From contig CABUVH010000050.1 in NCBI GenBank assembly GCA_902494935.1, forward strand, positions 1-11,215: DNA of 11,215 bases, written 5' to 3'. This stretch comes from an uncultured Collinsella sp. (lineage in GTDB: Bacteria; Actinomycetota; Coriobacteriia; Coriobacteriales; Coriobacteriaceae). The translations under genes were made by a program, and so were the position numbers. A model generated the notes under the pieces. It saw only the letters and a program-made list of their open reading frames with translations, made no database searches and was not told the origin of the DNA. The first letter of the stretch is position 1, and every line of letters starts with the position of its first letter. Below are positions 5,643 to 11,215 of this stretch, in pieces.

Positions 5643-8393
5643 TTACTTGGCGTCTGCCCAGGTTATGCCGGTGCTGGCTTCGGCGATCAACGGTACGCGG
5701 AGGTCTACTACGTGCTCCATGACGTCGCGGACCATGGCGGTGAGGCGCTCGACTTCGTCGACGGGGCACTCAAAGTCCAGTTCGTCGTGTACCTGCAGAA
5801 TCATGTGGGCGGCAAAGCCCTCTTCTTCCAGGCGGCGGCTTACGCGGGCCATGGCGATCTTGATGATGTCGGCGGCGGTGCCCTGCATGGGGTGATTCAT
5901 GGCCGTGCGCTCGCCAAAGCCACGGAGTTGCGGGTTTTTGGCCTTGAGCTCGGGAATATGGCGTCTGCGGCCATACATGGTCTCGGCATAGCCCGTCTGC
6001 TTGGCGCGCGCCACCACGTTGTCGAGGAACGTGCGCACGCCCGGATAGGCCTCGTAGTAGCGGTCGATCATGTCGCGCGCCTCGGCCATCGAGATATGCA
6101 GCGACTGCGACAGACCGTAGGCCTGCTGGCCGTACACGATGCCAAAGTTCACGGCCTTGGCGCGACTGCGCAGGTCGGGCGTTACCTCGGACACCGGCAC
6201 ACCGAACACGCGCGCCGCCGTCTCGGCATGGAAGTCCTCGCCCTCGTTAAAGGCACGTACCAGATGTTCATCACCCGAAAGATGCGCGAGCAGGCGCAGC
6301 TCGATCTGCGAGTAGTCCACCGCCAAAAAGACGCTGCCCTCGCCCGCCGAGAACGCCGTCTTGACGGTACGCCCCAGCTCCGAGCGCGTCGGAATGTTCT
6401 GCAGGTTCGGGTCGCTCGAGGACAGACGCCCCGTCGCGGTGATGGTCTGGTTGTACGTGGTGTGCACTCGACCGTCACAACGGCGCAACGGACCTAGCGT
6501 GTCCAGATAGGTCGACTTAATCTTGGACTTCTCACGCCAGTCCAAAATCAGGCGCACAATCTCGTGGTCGCGGGCAAGGTCGCTCAACACCTTGGCGTTG
6601 GTCGAATAATAGCCGCGCTTAGTCTTTTTGAGACCCTTGGTCGGAAGGCCCATCACATCAAAGAGCACATGCGAAAGCTGCATGGGGCTGCCAATATTAA
6701 AGGTCTCGTCACCGGCAATGTTGCGAATGCTTCGCTCAACTTCGGTGATCTGGGTCGCCAGGCCCTCGGACAGGCTGCGCAGTCGATCGGGATCCACGAG
6801 CATGCCCGCGCGCTCCATCTTGGCGAGCACCGGCACAAGCGGCATCTCGATGCCGTCGAACACGTTGGCGGCGTTCTCACGGGCCATGCGATCGCGCAGC
6901 GGCGCGACCAGCGTCAGCGTCAAGGCAGCCGTGCGAGCGGCGGGCGCAGGAGCGTCCTCGCCGGCACCCTCTGCGCCGCATGCCGCGGGCAGCGACATCT
7001 GCAGATAGGTATCAGCCAGATACGCCTCATCAAACTCGGAGCGGTCGGAATCCAGCAGGTAGGCGGCAACCACGGTATCGAAGATACGCGTGGAATCGGC
7101 AGCGAGCGGATCCATGAGCTCGGGCTCAGAGGAATCGATGGGCGAAAGCTCGTGCAACAGCGCCTTCATATCCGGGCTCGTCACGCGGCCTTCCATAAAC
7201 AGGCGCGCGAGCACACCAGCGATCACGCCGTGGGCAAAATTGAAGCCCTCGACAGCGGCAGGCGCGCCGCCATCGGCTTCCTCGAGCGCAAAGAGCCCCT
7301 TGGACGTCGCCAGCCACAGCGTACGCGTCAGGCCAAAGAGCGCACCCTCCTCCTTGTCATCGTCCACCACGGCGGCAACCCACTCGCCCGCATCAATCGC
7401 GCGGGCGACCTCGGACGCCACGGCAGCAAGTGCCTCCGCATCGCCTGCGGCGGCACGCAAAACGGAGGGAATCTCAAGCGTGCTGGCAGCGGGCACGACC
7501 CCGCCCTCGCCGCCAATCAGCGCCAGGAAGCGGTTCTGCATGGCCGTAATGCCGAGCGTGCCGAGCGCCGCGGAGACCTCGTCGGCAGAAAACGCCGGGA
7601 AGGACGTCGCCTCAAAGTCGAGCTCGACAGGCGCATCGGTGCGAATGGTTGCGACCTTGCGGCTCAGCAGCGCATCGTCGATATGTGCACGCAGGTTCTC
7701 GCCCATCTTGCCCTTGACCTCGTCGGCATGCGCGATGACTTCGTCCAGGCTACCGTACTGCGCGATGAGCGCACTCGCCTTTTTGGGGCCGATGCCCGGT
7801 ACGCCGGGAATGTTGTCCGACGTATCGCCCTTCAGACCGTAAAAATCGGGTACGAGGGCCGGCGTAATGCCGTGATACAGGTCGTCCACGCTCTCGGGTG
7901 TCATGATCGCCACGTCGGACAGGCCCTTGCGAGTCGAGACCACGTTGACGTGCTCGGTCACGAGCTGATACATGTCGCGGTCGCCGGTCACCAGCAACAT
8001 GTCGCAGCCGGCCTCCTCACCCAGGCGCGCCATGGTTCCCAGGATATCGTCACCTTCCCAGCCCTCAGACTGCAGAATCGGCACGTTGAGCGCGCCGAGC
8101 AGCTCCTTGATCATCGGAAACTGTGCGTGCAGATCGGGGTCCATGGGCGGACGCTGTGCCTTATACTGCGGCAGCATCTCCATGCGCACGCGCGGCTTGC
8201 CCTTATCAAACGCCACGACCACGCCGTCGGGGTTAAAGGCATCGATCATCTTGAGAAACATGTTCAGAAAGCCAAAGATCGCGTTGGTGGGGCGACCGTC
8301 CGGCGCGTTCATGGTCGGCGGCACGGCGTGGAAGGCACGGTGCATGAGCGAGTTGCCGTCGATAACGGCAAAGGTGCGGCGCTTATCAGACAT
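5643..8393 (-). CDS. polA: DNA polymerase I
   Basis: Repair and Okazaki-fragment polymerase. The 916 residues show an N-terminal 5'-3' exonuclease/FEN domain (about 1-290; VIDGNSLMHRAF, VAFDKGKPRVR, EGDDILGT, VTGDRDMYQL, GLKGDTSDNIPGVPGIGPK), a middle domain (about 300-480) and the family A polymerase domain (about 500-916). TATGRLSSSDPNLQNIP is at 652-668; motif A DYSQIELR has Asp693; the O-helix RSRAKAVNFGIVYG has Arg742, Lys746 and Phe750; motif C QVHDELDFE has Asp870. The middle domain lacks the DxE exonuclease I motif of E. coli Pol I, so proofreading is probably absent, as in many Gram-positives. The start chosen is the ATG at 8393 (MSDKRRTF), with GAGG 8 nt upstream. A GTG start at 8432 would add 13 unlikely residues. 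It is divergent from the aminopeptidase and convergent with the HAD gene. Confidence 0.97.
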   Translation of the reverse strand: MSDKRRTFAVIDGNSLMHRAFHAVPPTMNAPDGRPTNAIFGFLNMFLKMIDAFNPDGVVVAFDKGKPRVRMEMLPQYKAQRPPMDPDLHAQFPMIKELLGALNVPILQSEGWEGDDILGTMARLGEEAGCDMLLVTGDRDMYQLVTEHVNVVSTRKGLSDVAIMTPESVDDLYHGITPALVPDFYGLKGDTSDNIPGVPGIGPKKASALIAQYGSLDEVIAHADEVKGKMGENLRAHIDDALLSRKVATIRTDAPVELDFEATSFPAFSADEVSAALGTLGITAMQNRFLALIGGEGGVVPAASTLEIPSVLRAAAGDAEALAAVASEVARAIDAGEWVAAVVDDDKEEGALFGLTRTLWLATSKGLFALEEADGGAPAAVEGFNFAHGVIAGVLARLFMEGRVTSPDMKALLHELSPIDSSEPELMDPLAADSTRIFDTVVAAYLLDSDRSEFDEAYLADTYLQMSLPAACGAEGAGEDAPAPAARTAALTLTLVAPLRDRMARENAANVFDGIEMPLVPVLAKMERAGMLVDPDRLRSLSEGLATQITEVERSIRNIAGDETFNIGSPMQLSHVLFDVMGLPTKGLKKTKRGYYSTNAKVLSDLARDHEIVRLILDWREKSKIKSTYLDTLGPLRRCDGRVHTTYNQTITATGRLSSSDPNLQNIPTRSELGRTVKTAFSAGEGSVFLAVDYSQIELRLLAHLSGDEHLVRAFNEGEDFHAETAARVFGVPVSEVTPDLRSRAKAVNFGIVYGQQAYGLSQSLHISMAEARDMIDRYYEAYPGVRTFLDNVVARAKQTGYAETMYGRRRHIPELKAKNPQLRGFGERTAMNHPMQGTAADIIKIAMARVSRRLEEEGFAAHMILQVHDELDFECPVDEVERLTAMVRDVMEHVVDLRVPLIAEASTGITWADAK

Positions 8394-8559
8394 ATTGAAT
8401 ACCTCGCTTTGGGCTGGGCACGGTTTGCTCACCCCAGTTTACACGCTCCCCGCCCCGCGGCCACCGCACATCAAGCTCCGCCGCCATCTCACGCCCGTGC
8501 GTGATACGATGGCTCACGGTACATCAACCAGCACGATCGATCCGAAAGGAGCCTGCGTC

Positions 8560-9957
8560 ATGGAGCGTCCCTGCGCATGGAAAAAGTACACGCCACAGCA
8601 AATCGAGGAGCTCGAGGAGCTTTGCCGCGGCTATAAGCAGTTTTTGAGCGAGAACAAGACCGAGCGCCTGTGCGTCAAGACCGGCATCAAGATGGCCGAG
8701 GAGGCGGGCTACGTCAATCTGGAGACCGTGATCGCCGAGGGCCGCGCGCTCAAGGCCGGCGACAAGGTGTACGCCGCCAATCACGGCAAGGACCTCATGC
8801 TCGTCAACCTGGGCACCGCCCCGCTCGAGCAGGGCTTTAACATCCTGGGCGCCCACGTGGACTCGCCGCGCCTGGACCTTAAACAGAACCCCGCCTTCGA
8901 AGCCGGCGACATGGCCTACCTCGACACGCACTACTACGGTGGCGTCAAGAGCTACCACTGGGTGGCCTCCCCGCTTGCACTCGTGGGCGTCATCTGCAAA
9001 AAGGACGGCACCACCGTCGACATCAACATCGGCGACAAGGCCGACGATCCGGTCTTTACCATCTCCGACTTGCTGATCCACCTCTCGAGCGAGCAGATGG
9101 CCAAGCCCGCCAAGGACGCCGTCGACGCCGAGATCCTCGACGTGATCGTAGGCGGCCGTCCCGTCAAGTTCGATGAGGACGACAAGGACGCCCCCAAGGA
9201 GCCCGTCAAGCAGATGTTCTTGGACATCCTCAAGGAGCAGTTCGACGTCGAGGAGGAGGACTTCCTCTCCGCCGAGATCGAGGTCGTGCCCGCCGGCCCC
9301 GCCCGCGACATGGGCCTCGACCGCTCCATGATTCTGGGCTATGGCCACGACGATCGCGTCTGCGCTTACCCCTCTATGCTTGCCCAGATCGACGTCGCAA
9401 ACGTGGAGCGCACGAGCATCACGCTCATCGTCGACAAGGAGGAGATCGGCTCCGTGGGTGCCACCGGCATGACGAGCCGCTTCTTCGAGAACACCGTCGC
9501 CGAGATCATGACGCTCGCCGGCGAGGATAGCCCACTGGTTCTGCGCCGTGCACTCGCCCACAGCCGTATGCTCTCCTCTGACGTGTCCGCCGGCTTCGAC
9601 CCGGGCTACGCCGGCAAGTTCGAGACCAAGAACGCAGCCTTTATGGGTCGCGGCCTGTGCTTTAACAAGTACACGGGCAGCCGCGGCAAGGGCGGCTCCA
9701 ACGACGCCGACGCCGAGTACGTGGCCCTCGTCCGCGACATCATGGACGAGGCCGGCGTGGACTTCCAGACCTGCGAGCTCGGCCGCGTCAATGCAGGCGG
9801 CGGCGGCACCATCGCCTACATCATGGCCAAGTACGGTATGAACGTCATCGACTCCGGCGTTGCCGTCCTGTCCATGCACGCCCTGTGGGAGGTCGCCAAC
9901 AAGGCCGATATCTACGAGGCCTACCGCGGCTACAAAGCCTTCCTCGAGCGCGCCTAA
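8560..9957 (+). CDS. M18-family metalloaminopeptidase
   Basis: Zinc-dependent cytosolic aminopeptidase of family M18 (aspartyl aminopeptidase/yeast Ape1 group), which removes N-terminal residues from peptides. The 465 residues match the family length. Candidate metal ligands and catalytic residues are visible in order: His99 in LGAHVDSPRLDLK (with Asp101), Asp264 in GYGHDDRVCAY, the Glu294-Glu295 pair in DKEEIGSVG, Asp341 in SSDVSAGFDP, and His440 in SMHALWE. The glycine-rich NAGGGGT (411-417) is also typical. The start is the ATG at 8560 with GAAAGGAG 8 nt upstream; the longer in-frame extension runs antisense through polA and is not coding. A weak -10 (TACGAT, 8505-8510) lies in the 166-bp gap shared with polA. 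A long terminator follows. Substrate preference cannot be deduced. Confidence 0.94.
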   Translation: MERPCAWKKYTPQQIEELEELCRGYKQFLSENKTERLCVKTGIKMAEEAGYVNLETVIAEGRALKAGDKVYAANHGKDLMLVNLGTAPLEQGFNILGAHVDSPRLDLKQNPAFEAGDMAYLDTHYYGGVKSYHWVASPLALVGVICKKDGTTVDINIGDKADDPVFTISDLLIHLSSEQMAKPAKDAVDAEILDVIVGGRPVKFDEDDKDAPKEPVKQMFLDILKEQFDVEEEDFLSAEIEVVPAGPARDMGLDRSMILGYGHDDRVCAYPSMLAQIDVANVERTSITLIVDKEEIGSVGATGMTSRFFENTVAEIMTLAGEDSPLVLRRALAHSRMLSSDVSAGFDPGYAGKFETKNAAFMGRGLCFNKYTGSRGKGGSNDADAEYVALVRDIMDEAGVDFQTCELGRVNAGGGGTIAYIMAKYGMNVIDSGVAVLSMHALWEVANKADIYEAYRGYKAFLERA

Positions 9958-9974
9958 TCCACCCCACCCATAAC

Positions 9975-10048
9975 TTGCGGTGGAATACGGATTGATTTGG
10001 TCTTTCAATAGACCAAACAGACCGTATTCCACCGCAACTTCTTTTTTT
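9975..10048 (+). terminator. Two-part hairpin terminator after the aminopeptidase
   Basis: The outer stem is a perfect 16 bp, TTGCGGTGGAATACGG (9975-9990) with its complement (10022-10037). An inner stem, TTTGGTCT (9996-10003) with AGACCAAA (10010-10017), closes the loop TTCAAT, with a small internal loop between the stems. CTTCTTTTTTT follows (10038-10048). It is an excellent intrinsic terminator on the plus strand. It lies between the aminopeptidase and yaaA, ending 15 nt before the yaaA ATG. Confidence 0.9.
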
Positions 10049-10063
10049 GGCAGAGGAGAGTCC

Positions 10064-10873
10064 ATGCTGCAGGTCATCATTTCGCCCGCCAAGCAAATGC
10101 GCGCGGCACAAGATGCTTTTGAAGTCCTGGGCATCCCACCCTTTGTGCGCGAGACGGCTCGCCTCCACCGCGCACTGCTAGATATCGAGCGGAATGAAGG
10201 CAGCGGCGGCCTGCAGGCGCTGTGGAACGTGAGTGACAAACTGCTGGGACCTTGCCTCAACACACTGCATGAGTTCGGGCCCATCCTGAAAAGCGGCGAT
10301 CTCGACAATCCCGCACTCGCCCGTCACCTCTCCCCTGCCGTCATGTCCTATCACGGCATTCAATACCAGAGCATGGCACCCGAGGTGATGGATTCCGCAC
10401 AGCTCGCATGGCTGCAAGACCATCTGTGGATCCTCTCCGGCCTCTACGGGTGCGTTCGTCCCTTTCATGCCGTCGAACCGTATCGGCTGGAGATGGGCGC
10501 GAAGCTTGTCGTCGACGGTGCCCGAGACCTCTACGCATTTTGGAGCGATAAGCTCGCGCGGGCTATCGCCCCGGCAGGCTCAAACACCACGATCGTCAAC
10601 CTCGCCAGCGTAGAGTATGCCAAAGCCGTTCTGCCCCACCTCGCGGGCGACGCCACAGCCGTCACATGCCTCTTTGGCGAGGGCATCCGCAACGGGAAGC
10701 CCATCCAACAGTCGACCGCCAGCAAAAAGGCACGCGGCTCCATGGTGCGGTGGATGGCAGAAAACAAGCTCGAGGATGCAAGCGAACTTACCGCATTCAA
10801 TATCGGCTATCGGCACATCCCCGAGCTTTCAGACAAAAACACCCTGGTTTTCATGAACGCGCAGGCACTATAG
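10064..10873 (+). CDS. yaaA: YaaA family (DUF328/UPF0246) peroxide-stress protein
   Basis: Cytosolic protein of the YaaA family. In E. coli, YaaA is induced by OxyR and limits intracellular free iron during peroxide stress, and the fold binds DNA. The 269 residues are close to the family length of about 258. Family blocks are clear: ISPAKQM at the N-terminus (6-12), SYHGIQYQSM (95-104), ILSGLYGCVRPFHAVEPYRLEMG (123-145, in two adjoining blocks), YAFWSDKLA (157-165), VNLASVEYAKAV (178-189) and the basic KKARGSMVRWM (221-231). The start chosen is the ATG at 10064 with AGGAG 5 nt upstream. The longer in-frame start at 9980 would translate through the terminator hairpin and is rejected. The gene lies 106 bp after the aminopeptidase, beyond its terminator, so a separate promoter or readthrough is needed; no clear promoter was seen. 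Confidence 0.93.
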   Translation: MLQVIISPAKQMRAAQDAFEVLGIPPFVRETARLHRALLDIERNEGSGGLQALWNVSDKLLGPCLNTLHEFGPILKSGDLDNPALARHLSPAVMSYHGIQYQSMAPEVMDSAQLAWLQDHLWILSGLYGCVRPFHAVEPYRLEMGAKLVVDGARDLYAFWSDKLARAIAPAGSNTTIVNLASVEYAKAVLPHLAGDATAVTCLFGEGIRNGKPIQQSTASKKARGSMVRWMAENKLEDASELTAFNIGYRHIPELSDKNTLVFMNAQAL

Positions 10874-10896
10874 GCCCGCCGTTTCCAAACACCCCG

Positions 10897-11215
10897 TTAC
10901 TCCGCCAAGCCATCGGCCTTTGCAATCTCGCTCGTCGAGCCATCTTGGTAGGTAATCTTAACGTGCTCTACGTCGGATACCGTAACGCCCGACGGAGGTT
11001 CCAGACGCCACTCCGTCAGAGCGATATCCATGGTCGTGGGCACATCGCCCTGATCTTTGAGCTTCACCATGAGTGTTTTGAGTGCCTCATCAAACGTCAC
11101 ACGTTCGATTTCCTCACCAGGAATAGACCCACCACTCAGCTGCAACTGCACAAACTCATCGCACGGGTACCAATAATCGCCCGGAACGGCGAGCGTATTG
11201 GCATTACCGCCAGTA
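10897..11215 (-). CDS. Hypothetical protein, C-terminal part (cut by the window edge)
   Basis: The frame is open from the right edge of the window to TAA at 10897, giving 105 visible residues with the N-terminus missing. The GTG at 11151 is not a likely start, because the frame continues upstream through a plausible segment, TLAVPGDYWYPCDEF, and no Shine-Dalgarno precedes it. The visible part is acidic and looks like beta-rich, non-membrane sequence: VTFDEALKTLMVKLKDQG, then DIALTEWRLEPPSG, VSDVEHVKITYQDGST, and a short AKADGLAE tail. I recognise no family. It converges on yaaA with a 23-bp gap and no visible terminator between. Confidence 0.7.
   Translation of the reverse strand, partial: TGGNANTLAVPGDYWYPCDEFVQLQLSGGSIPGEEIERVTFDEALKTLMVKLKDQGDVPTTMDIALTEWRLEPPSGVTVSDVEHVKITYQDGSTSEIAKADGLAE

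Noticed and set aside
6564..8504. 646-codon open frame antisense to polA
   Set aside because: A typical shadow frame in GC-rich DNA. PolA on the other strand has all family motifs over the same span.
8524..10308. 594-codon open frame antisense to the M18 aminopeptidase and yaaA
   Set aside because: A shadow frame that crosses the terminator hairpin and two genes with clear family motifs; low-complexity composition.
1..11215. CRISPR array, phage, defence system, insertion sequence, tRNA or rRNA
   Set aside because: No regularly spaced direct repeats, transposase or integrase, cloverleaf or rRNA sequence was seen. The window is core-genome in character.

Overview
The window looks like chromosomal DNA from a GC-rich Coriobacteriia-type actinobacterium, most likely Collinsella or a close relative. 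This is inferred from gene content, GC-ending codons and the recurrent GAAAGG-type ribosome binding sites; no 16S rRNA is present to confirm it. Almost everything is housekeeping: ndk, argH, argG, a Cof-type HAD phosphatase, polA, an M18 aminopeptidase, yaaA, and the end of an unidentified gene running off the right edge.

Layout. Positions 15-419 (minus) encode nucleoside diphosphate kinase, preceded by a 385-bp gap that holds the argH terminator, another inverted repeat and a candidate ndk promoter. Positions 805-3984 (minus) hold argH and argG, the last two steps of arginine synthesis (citrulline + aspartate to argininosuccinate to arginine + fumarate). They are separated by 522 bp containing a strong GC hairpin and an unrecognised 56-codon gene with a good Shine-Dalgarno. 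Upstream of argG lies the most interesting part of the window (about 4079-4331, minus): a 24-codon ORF with a near-perfect Shine-Dalgarno that ends in Arg-Arg-Gln-Arg-Ala-Ile-Ser-Arg-Arg-Arg-stop, followed by alternative RNA stems and an intrinsic terminator placed 94 nt before argG. This is the architecture of a ribosome-mediated attenuator that senses arginine.

Divergent from argG is the HAD hydrolase (4539-5366, plus). It converges on polA (5643-8393, minus). The gap between them contains a nested palindrome of about 195 bp whose outer arms reach into the 3' end of the HAD gene, followed by a 15-bp-stem terminator. polA and the M18 aminopeptidase (8560-9957, plus) are divergent across 166 bp. 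The aminopeptidase ends in a long two-part hairpin terminator, followed directly by yaaA (10064-10873, plus), which converges on the partial gene at 10897-11215 (minus).

The arginine genes work as a pair. The leader would make argG, and possibly argH if readthrough or processing links them, respond to charged tRNA-Arg or arginine. No T-box motif and no full ArgR box was found there. The other genes show no obvious functional link to each other.
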